From contig CALOCV010000008.1 in assembly GCA_942491955.1 (NCBI GenBank), positions 1 through 64,000 of the forward strand: 64,000 bases of DNA, read 5' to 3'. Made by a program: the position numbers and the translations under genes. This stretch comes from CALOCV01 sp942491955 (GTDB lineage: Bacteria; Chlamydiota; Chlamydiia; Chlamydiales; CALOCV01). Position 1 is the stretch's first letter. Each line of letters starts with the position of its first letter. Below the pieces are notes generated by a model, which was given only the letters and a program-made list of their open reading frames with translations, made no database searches and was not told the DNA's origin. Shown here piece by piece: positions 8,591 to 16,532 of the stretch.

Positions 8591-9376
8591 CTATGCTCTC
8601 AATAACTCTAGAAATTCCCAATCCAATTTATTTGGTTTTTCTGGTGGTATATAAAGGGTAGTACTATAATCGATTTTAGCTAAACAGCTGTCCAGTTCAC
8701 TAAGATTCACATATGCGAGGGTAGATCTTTCGCTGTTCCCGTTAGCACTTCGACAAAGCACCATCTCTTTCTCGGGAGAGTAAAATCGCAGCAGGTAGCT
8801 CTTTAACAAATCGACTCGGTTATTTTCACCTGGAGAAAGGTAGTTTGTTGTTGAATTACCCACAGAACATATATGATAAACAAAATAACCAAAAGATTTT
8901 TCTATCTCATATCGGAATAATAACAAACGGTTTGCATCCAAAATAACAGTTCCCTGCTCAAGGGGATCGATTTGCAACAATGACATCATTGTATCGAAAC
9001 TGGAAATTCCCTCAATGATCTCTAGCTTTGTATTGCGAGGAATTTTTGTTTTTAACCGTTCGATAAATGAGACTCCAAGCAAAGGATGACCCGCTACAAG
9101 AAGGGACAAAAATACATATTGAGACGACAAATCTAATACATATGCTACGAACCGATCGTAATTAACCAAATCCATATCCGAACTACTGTAAAGATGTTCG
9201 ATATACTCAATGTTAGGGAGATTACACTCTATCTGCTGCTTTTTCCAGAACGATTTTTCAGATTCGATACCTATTATTTTATCTGACATTTGCAGCTTAT
9301 TTAATGCAATTAAGCTCAAATGCTTTGTAGGATCGACCCCTCGTCCAACAATGCAAATAGTTTTTTCCTTCTCCAT
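8591..9376 (-). CDS. OphMA-like SAM methyltransferase (tetrapyrrole methylase fold)
   Basis: The 261-residue protein opens with 'ICIVGRGVDPTKHLSLIALNKL', the glycine-rich first strand and conserved His of the tetrapyrrole methylase superfamily; 'VFLSLLVAGHPLLGVSF' corresponds to the second SAM-binding segment and the C-terminal region ends 'TTLYIPPEKPNKLDWEF'. This layout resembles the subgroup that includes OphMA, the peptide backbone N-methyltransferase of borosins, rather than cobalamin or sirohaem enzymes, and no porphyrin genes are nearby. Next to a small peptide gene, a radical SAM gene and an exporter, a role in methylating a peptide is likely. It lacks a fused core peptide, so the substrate would act in trans. 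Fold assignment is fairly sure; substrate is inference. Confidence 0.75.
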   Translation of the reverse strand: MEKEKTICIVGRGVDPTKHLSLIALNKLQMSDKIIGIESEKSFWKKQQIECNLPNIEYIEHLYSSSDMDLVNYDRFVAYVLDLSSQYVFLSLLVAGHPLLGVSFIERLKTKIPRNTKLEIIEGISSFDTMMSLLQIDPLEQGTVILDANRLLLFRYEIEKSFGYFVYHICSVGNSTTNYLSPGENNRVDLLKSYLLRFYSPEKEMVLCRSANGNSERSTLAYVNLSELDSCLAKIDYSTTLYIPPEKPNKLDWEFLELLRA

Positions 9377-9564
9377 ACACTTGATATAAAAAGAGTGAAA
9401 TTGCCTATGTTACCCGTCCCTGACAAGCCCTTACGGCGAAAAGAGCGGTCTTACTTTTTTGGGCCCGACTTCCAACTAGGAATGATACCTAAACAGCCCT
9501 GCAACTGTTATGAGTTCCACACTTCAATTGTTAAAATTGAGATATAGTTTTTTTGAAAATACAC

Positions 9565-9711
9565 ATTCCACACCTAATGCTAAATTGAAAAATATAAAAT
9601 TTTGATTTTCAAGGCGATAAAAAACGCAGCAATATTTTTAAATATTGCGAGTATTGTTTATCATTTTGAGGATCAAAAGACTGCGTTTTGCATGCGCATT
9701 AGGTGTGGAAT
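9565..9711. repeat. MITE-like inverted-repeat element
   Basis: A 147-bp segment is bounded by the perfect 16-bp inverted repeats ATTCCACACCTAATGC and its complement, with a smaller hairpin around an AT-rich core (GCAATATT/AATATTGC). It lies between the peptide gene and the methyltransferase gene, in the 360-bp gap that holds no other gene I can see. I see no second copy in the window. Confidence 0.65.
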
Positions 9712-9735
9712 ATGGGTTAAAACAAAACTGCTCTT

Positions 9736-9942
9736 CTAAACACTATCAGATTGACTCTTGAAGTGATTAACCAGTTCATCAATATTGTCAGGAAGAGTAG
9801 ACAGACACCTTGGGTGTGGACCTGGCTTATCACCACCCCCAAAATCAGGACAATCAAATAATGAATATTGTTCCTGTGATTTATTTCCGGGAATGTTTTG
9901 GCTCTGACTTTGCTTTGATGTAGATTTTTGTTGAGAATTCAT
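9736..9942 (-). CDS. candidate precursor peptide of the cluster
   Basis: The 68-residue reading frame has a near-perfect Shine-Dalgarno AAGGAGGTG four bases before its ATG, the strongest in the neighbourhood, so strong translation is expected. Composition is in three zones: a Ser/Gln/Lys-rich N-terminus (residues 1-25), a central segment 'CPDFGGGDKPGPHPRC' (31-46) bounded by two cysteines and rich in Gly and Pro, and an acidic, amphipathic C-terminal helix ('LPDNIDELVNHFKS'). It has no similarity to a known enzyme. Position at the head of a methyltransferase-ABC-radical SAM set suggests the modified peptide; the 31-46 block is the obvious core. It could instead be an unrelated small protein. 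Confidence 0.6.
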   Translation of the reverse strand: MNSQQKSTSKQSQSQNIPGNKSQEQYSLFDCPDFGGGDKPGPHPRCLSTLPDNIDELVNHFKSQSDSV

Positions 9943-10160
9943 AACACCTCCTTTTTAGATACTCTCCTAAAAGTTGGTTATTAAACCAGCGCTAGAATCG
10001 GTTTAGGAAGATTTCACTATGCGTCATGCTCATTCATTTGCCAAGCCAGATTCGTCAACAATACTTTTTAGAGGGTGTTTGGCAACCTTTTTAAAAAAAA
10101 TTAAAGAATTTTTCTAGTGCAATACGCGAATCCTTCCTTAGCTTCATGGAAGATACTTAG

Positions 10161-10225
10161 AACCTGTCTTCACACTTCAAATGGCTAAATTCGAAATTAG
10201 CTCATTTCAAGTATGAAGACAGGTT
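10161..10225. repeat. short inverted-repeat element (AACCTGTCTTCA family)
   Basis: A 65-bp copy with ends AACCTGTCTTCA and TGAAGACAGGTT and a loose palindromic interior. The same family is at 43616-43712, where it is a perfect inverted repeat, and half of one is at the 3' end of ruvA (25398). Confidence 0.75.
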
Positions 10226-10239
10226 CTTAACTTACTTTA

Positions 10240-10455
10240 AACAATTTAACAACGCAAAGAAGCTAAGCGTAAAAAGATTACAGACCGTTGACAACCCGGT
10301 GGTGTACCTCGATAGCTGATGCAATCATATCATAGGAAAGTTTATTTTTATTTCTTTGCGTCATAGCGTCTTAGCCTCTTTGCGTTTTGTTTAAACGTTG
10401 TGGGCAAGACCTTATAGCTCTGAAGAATTTATGGCCAGTATCATAAAATTTTTAA
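10240..10455. repeat. inverted repeat scar plus shared repeat
   Basis: Two facing stretches, AACGCAAAGAAGCTAAGCG (about 10256) and CTTAGCCTCTTTGCG (about 10369-10383), enclose about 100 bp without a gene; their style matches the repeats that flank GxxExxY genes elsewhere. The right part (about 10389-10455) is found again in opposite orientation at 25470-25545 behind ruvA. The whole gap 9943-10765 holds only repeats and the htpG promoter. Confidence 0.55.
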
Positions 10456-10602
10456 TTCAAAGTACTATAGAAAGGACTTTTGCTTGGTTATACCCAAATC
10501 AATTCTTGAATTTGTTTGGGTATAAATAGAAATAGACGCTTAAGCAAAGACTATAACGGCGGCTCCCGCTATTTTTTTGCATTCGTCCTTAAAGGTTTAC
10601 AC

Positions 10603-10662
10603 CACAGAACTCAGTAGAGTAAGGGTGGGAATTACCCCACCCTTACTCTACTGAGTTCTGTG
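10603..10662. repeat. perfect 27-bp inverted repeat upstream of htpG
   Basis: Two 27-base arms (10603-10629 and 10636-10662) are exact complements around a 6-base loop, starting CACAGAACTCAG. No T-run follows on either strand, so it is not a plain intrinsic terminator. It lies about 45 bp upstream of the htpG promoter. Confidence 0.85.
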
Positions 10663-10705
10663 TTAGACATTAATGGCAGGAATTGCTGAGACTATGAATA
10701 TCTTA

Positions 10706-10733
10706 TTGACAAATTTTTTCAAATATTTATAAT
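10706..10733 (+). promoter_or_regulatory. consensus housekeeping promoter of htpG
   Basis: TTGACA (10706-10711) and TATAAT (10728-10733) match both sigma-70/sigma-66 boxes exactly with a 16-bp spacer. Transcription would start about 10740, giving a 25-base leader with AGGAGA at 10752 before the htpG ATG at 10766. I see no CIRCE element. Confidence 0.75.
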
Positions 10734-10765
10734 GTTCTTGCGGTTATCAATCAGGAGAATTTCTT

Positions 10766-12598
10766 ATGTCCAAAGGTCGACTTGCTATTCATAGCGAAAA
10801 CATCTTGCCCATCATCAAACAGTGGCTCTATTCCGATCGCGATATCTTTGTTCGCGAACTCGTCTCTAACGCCTGTGATGCCATCCGCAAACAAAAACTC
10901 GTCGGCAAAAATAGTGACGCATCGCCGTTTCGTATCGATATTCGCATCGATAAAAACAAAAAAACCTTGACCTTTTCCGATAACGGCATCGGCATGACAA
11001 AAGAAGAGATCGAAAAATATATTGCGCAGATAGCTTTTTCCGGAGCGGAAGATTTTGTTCAAATTTACGAGAAAAAGAACGAGCAAGAAGCCTTCATCGG
11101 CCACTTCGGACTCGGATTCTACTCCGCCTATATGGTCGCTCATACCGTAGAAATCGACTCCCTCTCCCATCGAGAAGGAGCCACACCCGCACACTGGCGA
11201 TGCGACGGCTCGGCAGAGTACGATCTCGGTGAAGGAGAGCGCGATCAACGAGGAACCACCATCACTCTCCACATCCAACAAGAAGGAGAGGAATTTCTCG
11301 AAGAGGCCCGCCTAAAACATATCCTCCAAAAATATTGCTCCTACCTCCCCTTCCCCATCTACCTCAACGACCAACACATCAATACAACAGAACCCCTATG
11401 GGTGAAGCCCGCAACAGAATGTACCGCTGAAGAATACCGCTCCTTCTTCCGACATCTCTACCCAGCAGAACCCGATCCCCTTTTCTGGGTCCACCTGCAC
11501 GTCGACTACCCCTTCCACCTACAGGGAATCCTCTTCTTCCCCAAAATAGCCAAGAATATCGACCTAAAACAAAGTACCATCCAACTCTATTGCAACCGCG
11601 TGTTTGTTGCCGACAACTGCAAAGACATCATTCCTCAATACCTAACCGTTTTAAAAGGCGCCATCGACAGCCCCGACATCCCTCTTAACGTCTCCAGAAG
11701 AGCTCTCCAAATGGACCGAACTGTCCGACAACTCTCCAGCCATGTCGCAAAAAAAGTTGCCGACAGTCTCACGACTCTCTATCGCAACGAAAAAGAGCGC
11801 TTCTTTGCTTGTTGGGAAGATATCTCTCCTCTTATCAAACTCGGCGCCATCGAAGATCCCAAATTCTATGAACGAGTCAAAGACCTTCTCTTCTGGAAAG
11901 ACAATCATGGAAACTGGGTCACGGCCGAGCAATATCTCGAAAAAAACAAAGACAAAACAAAACAAACTCTCTTCTATACACAAGCACACCACTTGCATAC
12001 CCCCCTCCTCTCCATGTACCAAGAAAAAGGGATCGATGTTCTGATCTCTTCCTCCCCTATTGACAGTTACCTCATCCAATCTCTAGAAGGAAAACTCTCT
12101 CCCGCCCGTTTCCAACGGATCGATGCCACCATGGATGAATCGTTGATCGATAAAGAGAGAGAACAGACGATTCTCGATACCGACGGAAAAACCCAAGCAA
12201 CCCGCCTTGCTGAAAGCATCCGCTCTCTCCTCGGACTGGAAAATATGGAGATCGAAGCAAAAAGCCTCTCCTCCGAAGCCCTTCCCGGATTCTTGATGAT
12301 CGATGAATCCCAGCGTCGCATGCGCGAATACTTCCAAACAATGCACCCTGAAGAGATGGATAAGATGGGAGCTTTTACTAAAAGCACCTTTGTCATCAAT
12401 ACCAATAGCCCCCTCATCGCTACCTTACCCACGCTACAAAAGAAAAACCCATCCCTAGCAAAAGACGTTGCCCAAGAGATCTACGACCTCGCCCGCCTCT
12501 CCCAAAAAGAGATGGATTCCAAAGGGATTCAGGCGTTTGTCGAACGAACACAACAGATCCTAATAACGCTCACCCAATCACTTGAAAAAGAGGAATGA
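10766..12598 (+). CDS. htpG: chaperone protein HtpG (Hsp90)
   Basis: The 610-residue protein is full length for bacterial Hsp90. The GHKL ATP-binding motifs are present: ELVSNACDA (31-39), DNGIGM (72-77) and GHFGLGFYSAYMV (about 114). The middle domain carries 'PLNVSRRALQ' with the catalytic-loop Arg. There is no eukaryotic MEEVD tail. A good ribosome site, AGGAGA, precedes the ATG at the usual distance. It is a cytoplasmic ATP-driven chaperone. The stop codon overlaps the start of the secreted phosphatase gene (ATGA), which suggests co-transcription although the functions are not obviously related. Confidence 0.95.
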   Translation: MSKGRLAIHSENILPIIKQWLYSDRDIFVRELVSNACDAIRKQKLVGKNSDASPFRIDIRIDKNKKTLTFSDNGIGMTKEEIEKYIAQIAFSGAEDFVQIYEKKNEQEAFIGHFGLGFYSAYMVAHTVEIDSLSHREGATPAHWRCDGSAEYDLGEGERDQRGTTITLHIQQEGEEFLEEARLKHILQKYCSYLPFPIYLNDQHINTTEPLWVKPATECTAEEYRSFFRHLYPAEPDPLFWVHLHVDYPFHLQGILFFPKIAKNIDLKQSTIQLYCNRVFVADNCKDIIPQYLTVLKGAIDSPDIPLNVSRRALQMDRTVRQLSSHVAKKVADSLTTLYRNEKERFFACWEDISPLIKLGAIEDPKFYERVKDLLFWKDNHGNWVTAEQYLEKNKDKTKQTLFYTQAHHLHTPLLSMYQEKGIDVLISSSPIDSYLIQSLEGKLSPARFQRIDATMDESLIDKEREQTILDTDGKTQATRLAESIRSLLGLENMEIEAKSLSSEALPGFLMIDESQRRMREYFQTMHPEEMDKMGAFTKSTFVINTNSPLIATLPTLQKKNPSLAKDVAQEIYDLARLSQKEMDSKGIQAFVERTQQILITLTQSLEKEE

Positions 12599-13809
12599 AA
12601 CGCCTCGTCCTTCTCCTCTTCACCCTAGTCCCTCCCCTTTTTGGGAACCCTCTTGCCGTCTATCTCACTTGGGAAGACAACCCCTCCACCACCATCACTG
12701 TCCAATGGATCACAAAAAACAGCGATCCAGAAGACACTCTCTTTGTCAGACCCATCGATGAAAATCAAGAACGCGCAATCATAGGATCCCATACCCCCTT
12801 GCCACAAGGCATTCCCTTCTTTGTTCACCGCGTCCACCGCCACAATCTATCCCCAAAAAGGACCTACTCCTTTCGCATCGCTGATAGAGAAAAAGAGTAC
12901 CGTTTCCAAACACTCCCCTCAAACTTACAAGAACCCATTTCCTTTGTTGTTGGAGGAGATATCTACCACGACACCCTCGATCTTGTCGAAATAATGAACC
13001 AAGTCGCTGCTTCGAAAAGCCCCTCTTTTGCCGTTTTGGGCGGTGACTTGGCGTATGCAGCACCAAAATACACCTTCTTTTCGCAAAATAGCCGCCGGTG
13101 GCTCGAATGGCTCGCCTCTTACTCAAAAACAATGGTGACACCTGAAGGACAAATGATTCCCATAGTCCCCCTCATTGGAAACCATGACGTGTCAGGCCGT
13201 TATGATCAAACACCCGAACAAGCACCCTTCTTCTACACCCTCTTCTTCCCCAATAATAACGCCTACCACACTCTCGATATCGGAAAAGACTTCAGCCTCA
13301 TCGCTCTTGATTCAGGACACACCCACCCCATCGAAGGCGAACAAAAGCAATGGCTAGAAAAAGTACTGCAAGAAAGAGAAAATTTCTTACACCTCTTTGT
13401 CGCCTACCACGTTCCTGCCTACCCTTCAGTCCGCCCCTTTCTCAATAAGCGGTGCACACACGTGCGGAAGACATGGGTTCCCCTATTCGAACAATATGGT
13501 GTTCACTGGGCCTTCGAACACCACGACCACGCCTATAAACGCACACACCCCCTCCTCCAAGGAAAACCCTCTCCCAACGGCATCGTCTACTTCGGCGACG
13601 GTGCTTGGGGAGTCCAACAACCTCGACGCCCTTTTTCACCAAAAAAACGCCCCTATCTCAATACCTCTGCACAAAAACGCCATTTCTTACTTGTCACAGT
13701 AGGCCAAAAAGAGCGTTCTATCCAGGCTATGGATCCATCAGGGAACGCTTTTGATACATTTTTTCAATCCATTTACCAAACCACTCACGAAGCGGTTGCT
13801 ACCAATTAA
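12595..13809 (+). CDS. secreted purple-acid-phosphatase-like phosphoesterase
   Basis: The 404-residue protein begins with a signal peptide (MKRLVLLLFTLVPPLFG). Residues about 20-105 look like the fibronectin-type N-terminal domain of purple acid phosphatases ('VYLTWEDNPSTTITVQWITK'), followed by the metallophosphatase domain with GGD, 'VLGGDLAYA', 'LIGNHD', 'VAYHVPAYPS' and 'WAFEHHDHAYKRTHPL', the expected metal ligands. It is therefore probably exported to the periplasm or cell surface and cleaves phosphate esters. It starts inside the last codons of htpG. Confidence in family is high; the physiological substrate is unknown. Confidence 0.85.
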   Translation: MKRLVLLLFTLVPPLFGNPLAVYLTWEDNPSTTITVQWITKNSDPEDTLFVRPIDENQERAIIGSHTPLPQGIPFFVHRVHRHNLSPKRTYSFRIADREKEYRFQTLPSNLQEPISFVVGGDIYHDTLDLVEIMNQVAASKSPSFAVLGGDLAYAAPKYTFFSQNSRRWLEWLASYSKTMVTPEGQMIPIVPLIGNHDVSGRYDQTPEQAPFFYTLFFPNNNAYHTLDIGKDFSLIALDSGHTHPIEGEQKQWLEKVLQERENFLHLFVAYHVPAYPSVRPFLNKRCTHVRKTWVPLFEQYGVHWAFEHHDHAYKRTHPLLQGKPSPNGIVYFGDGAWGVQQPRRPFSPKKRPYLNTSAQKRHFLLVTVGQKERSIQAMDPSGNAFDTFFQSIYQTTHEAVATN

Positions 13810-13886
13810 CACCTTTTGTATCTTTTGTAGGAACCTTGTTGAGAATTACCCATCAAGGTGCTATGGATAAACCCACGGAGGAAAAA

Positions 13887-14156
13887 ATGGGAGATTTCAG
13901 TATCGAGGCTGTGGAAGAATCCCCTATCGGTTTACAAACAACCGATGAGGAGAATACGACGACCCGCTGGGAAGGGCGAGACATTTTTTTGGGAAGTAAT
14001 CACCAACCAAAAGACCGAGGAAATATAGATATTATTGCATTTCTTGGCTCGAACTACACAACCAATAGTCCCGAGCGACAAGAAAAAGAACGCAGACAGC
14101 GAGAAGATAGAGAGAGGCAGGAAGGGAAACCGGATGCAGTGGAAAATGGTGCATAA
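13887..14156 (+). CDS. small hydrophilic hypothetical protein
   Basis: I chose the ATG at 13887 because GGAGGA lies five bases in front of it; ATG 13863 is possible with a weaker site. This gives 89 residues, strongly charged, with no membrane segment, ending in an Arg/Glu-rich helix ('RQEKERRQREDRERQEG'). Its 3' end overlaps the start of the large FGE-like gene (14134), so the two are probably translationally coupled. No family recognised. Confidence 0.5.
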   Translation: MGDFSIEAVEESPIGLQTTDEENTTTRWEGRDIFLGSNHQPKDRGNIDIIAFLGSNYTTNSPERQEKERRQREDRERQEGKPDAVENGA

Positions 14157-16413
14157 ACCCACATGTACAACAGGTGGGAGAAGGGCTATCCTTTCTCCCA
14201 TCACTCTCTTTCTTACTCTTCTTTTTTTGGTGCCTATACTCGCACAAGCGCAACCAACAACACCAAATACCCCGATCACAAAAGACTATCTCTCCCAACG
14301 CTATTCGAGATACTCATCATCAAGTGCTCGAGGCAACGTCATCATCCGTAACTACTACCCCTACTATCCCTATCCTCCCTACTCTCCCTACTATGATTAC
14401 CGTCGTGATTCTTACAGCCCTTTCTACCAAATCCCCATCACCGTCAATTCCAATAAAAATACCGCCTCATGGGAACTCTTCCAAAATGGAGAAAAAACCG
14501 CCTCAGGAATGGGATCTGTATCCAATATGGGCGTCTTCCCCGGAGACAATTACCTCTTTGTTCCCGAGCAGCTCCCCGGTTATTCCGCAGAAATTACCCC
14601 TTCAGGCCTTTTTTCAATCCAAGACGTCGGTGGAAGAACCATCGTTGTCACCTATACAAGAGATACCGGTTACCTAGCCCTCGACACCGCATACCCCAAC
14701 AGAGAATTTCTTAAAATAACCATCACATCGAATACAAAACAACCCTCTTTTTCCGTTAATCTCATTGCAGAAAAGGGACGCTTGCAATGGAAAAGCTCCC
14801 GCCTCCTTACAGGTAGCTATCGCATCGCCTACAAAACACCTCCTCACCTCTTTGTTCCTCTCCCACCCGAAGAGGTGGAAGTGAAGAAAGGGATCACAAC
14901 ATATCTAGCGCCCCCTTTCGAACAATTGGGCGCTCTTTCCATCCAAACCAATACTGAAAAAGCCATCTATACACTCCAATCCGAAGACTCTTCTTTCCGT
15001 CGAATAGGTAGAGGGAGAACCACGACATTCTCTGGTCTTCCTATAGGTCCCTATCAAATCCATTTCTCCAGTGATGACCCAAAAAACCTTCTCCCTCCCC
15101 CCGATGAGAAAATTTTCATCTCCGAAGAGAGCCATCCTCCCCCTCTCAAAGTGGACTATCAGAAAATGGGTACTCTCGTTATCCAAGGGAACATCTCTCC
15201 CTTCACTGCCTCTATCCAAAATCAGAATGAACCCGATCCAATAATGGAAGAAACCATACAAGGACAATCGGCCACCATCTCCCTACCAGAGGGTCGGTAC
15301 ACCGTCTCCTTCCTCCCCCCGCAAGAAACACCAGAAGGTATCGTGCACCATCCTCCATCTCCTCAACAAGTGTATATCCAATCTTATGCTCCTCAATCCC
15401 TCTATGCACAATATCGCTATGAAACCGTCCCCCCATCGACACCACAATCCATACAAACACGTGCAGAACCCCCTCCATTACCCCCTACCCAAACCAATGA
15501 CGTTGTGGAACCTGCACAAACACAAGACACTTTTCTCTATTTTCCCGAAAGAATGGTTGTCGTCGGTGACCCCTTCCACGATCAAAAAACCAATGAACGC
15601 CCTCCAACAAATGTTCTCGTCTCCTCCTTCTTTATCGATCAATATGAAGTGACCAACGAACAGTATGCTCAATGGTTGACACAAGCCTATGAAGAGAACA
15701 AAGTCTTCCTTGCCAAAGAACAACCTGGTGAAGTGATCGACAAAAATGACCACCTCCTATGCCGCCTCTTCACCTCTGACCCCTTAAGCCAAATCACCGC
15801 CTACCAAACACAAAATGGTGTTCGCTTCTCTCCCCTGCCAGGGAAAAACCTCTATCCCGTCATCCATGTCTCCTGGTACGGCGCTAACCTATACGCCCAC
15901 GACAACGGTTTCCGCCTCCCCACCGAAGCAGAATGGGAAGGCGCCGCCGCTATGTCACTGCAAAAAACAGGAGAATCGATTCCCAAATACCGCTACGGCT
16001 TTAGTAAAAACACCATCGATCGCCAATGGGCCAATTACCGCTATAACGACAATGCCGCTCCAAAAAACCAGGTCTTTACCACCCCTGTTGGCTTCTATAA
16101 CGGCACAACATTCATCCCCTTCGAAAAAGGAGATCTCCACCCCACTAAAACCTACGACGCAAAAAGTCCCATCGGTGCCTACGATATGAGCGGCAACGTA
16201 TGGGAATGGGTCAACGATTGGTACAACCCCAATACCAACCGCCCCTCATCAGAAATCGACCCTCAAGGCCCATCAACTGGTAATAAGAAAATCGCAAAAG
16301 GCGGCTGCTACGATAGCTTCGCAGAGGGCGTCCGCGTCGCAGAAAGAATCCCCCTCCCACCAGAACATAGCGACATCTACACCGGCTTCCGCGTCGCCAA
16401 AAACCCAACATAA
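14134..16413 (+). CDS. exported protein with C-terminal formylglycine-enzyme (FGE/SUMF) domain
   Basis: With the ATG at 14134 (AGGAAGGG seven bases before) the protein has 759 residues; an upstream start at 14035 is open but lacks a ribosome site. After a charged N-terminus comes one membrane/signal segment ('LFLTLLFLVPILAQAQP'). Residues about 65-460 are Pro-rich and hold several repeated beta-rich modules ('TIVVTYTRDTGYLALDTAYP' and relatives). The last 260 residues form an FGE-sulfatase domain: 'FFIDQYEVTNEQYAQWL', 'HVSWYGANLYAHDNGFRLPT', 'AYDMSGNVWEWVNDWYNP' and 'YTGFRVAKN'. Paired catalytic cysteines of true sulfatase activators are not evident, so it may be a binding or non-sulfatase variant, as in many bacterial FGE-like proteins. 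The N-terminal modules look like a cell-envelope spacer. Confidence 0.75.
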   Translation: MQWKMVHKPTCTTGGRRAILSPITLFLTLLFLVPILAQAQPTTPNTPITKDYLSQRYSRYSSSSARGNVIIRNYYPYYPYPPYSPYYDYRRDSYSPFYQIPITVNSNKNTASWELFQNGEKTASGMGSVSNMGVFPGDNYLFVPEQLPGYSAEITPSGLFSIQDVGGRTIVVTYTRDTGYLALDTAYPNREFLKITITSNTKQPSFSVNLIAEKGRLQWKSSRLLTGSYRIAYKTPPHLFVPLPPEEVEVKKGITTYLAPPFEQLGALSIQTNTEKAIYTLQSEDSSFRRIGRGRTTTFSGLPIGPYQIHFSSDDPKNLLPPPDEKIFISEESHPPPLKVDYQKMGTLVIQGNISPFTASIQNQNEPDPIMEETIQGQSATISLPEGRYTVSFLPPQETPEGIVHHPPSPQQVYIQSYAPQSLYAQYRYETVPPSTPQSIQTRAEPPPLPPTQTNDVVEPAQTQDTFLYFPERMVVVGDPFHDQKTNERPPTNVLVSSFFIDQYEVTNEQYAQWLTQAYEENKVFLAKEQPGEVIDKNDHLLCRLFTSDPLSQITAYQTQNGVRFSPLPGKNLYPVIHVSWYGANLYAHDNGFRLPTEAEWEGAAAMSLQKTGESIPKYRYGFSKNTIDRQWANYRYNDNAAPKNQVFTTPVGFYNGTTFIPFEKGDLHPTKTYDAKSPIGAYDMSGNVWEWVNDWYNPNTNRPSSEIDPQGPSTGNKKIAKGGCYDSFAEGVRVAERIPLPPEHSDIYTGFRVAKNPT

Positions 16414-16433
16414 ATGCAACTCCTCCTGCCCCC

Positions 16434-16525
16434 CTATCGACCGAAGGGAGAGGCTCATCGCACGAACGGTACGTTCATGCGAGTGCATTCTTTTGAGAAA
16501 GCGGTAGCTTTCTCAAAAAAAACAG
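16434..16525. repeat. palindrome cluster shared with 43729-43822
   Basis: Two hairpins in a row: GCACGAACGGTACGTTCATGC-type and GAGAAAGCGGTAGCTTTCTC. The same unit, preceded by 'GACCGAAGGGAGAGGCT', lies at 43729-43822, and a part at 54225-54260. It follows the FGE-like gene by about 20 bp. Confidence 0.7.
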
Positions 16526-16532
16526 CAAGCCG

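Noticed and set aside
8591..9376. Cobalamin or sirohaem methyltransferase
   Set aside because: No other tetrapyrrole gene is near and the C-terminal end resembles OphMA-like proteins; context is peptide modification.
10603..10662. CIRCE or heat-shock operator for htpG
   Set aside because: The arms do not match the TTAGCACTC-N9-GAGTGCTAA consensus.
14035..14133. Upstream start of the FGE-like protein
   Set aside because: No ribosome site and a hydrophilic segment read from inside the small upstream gene; ATG 14134 has both site and signal segment.
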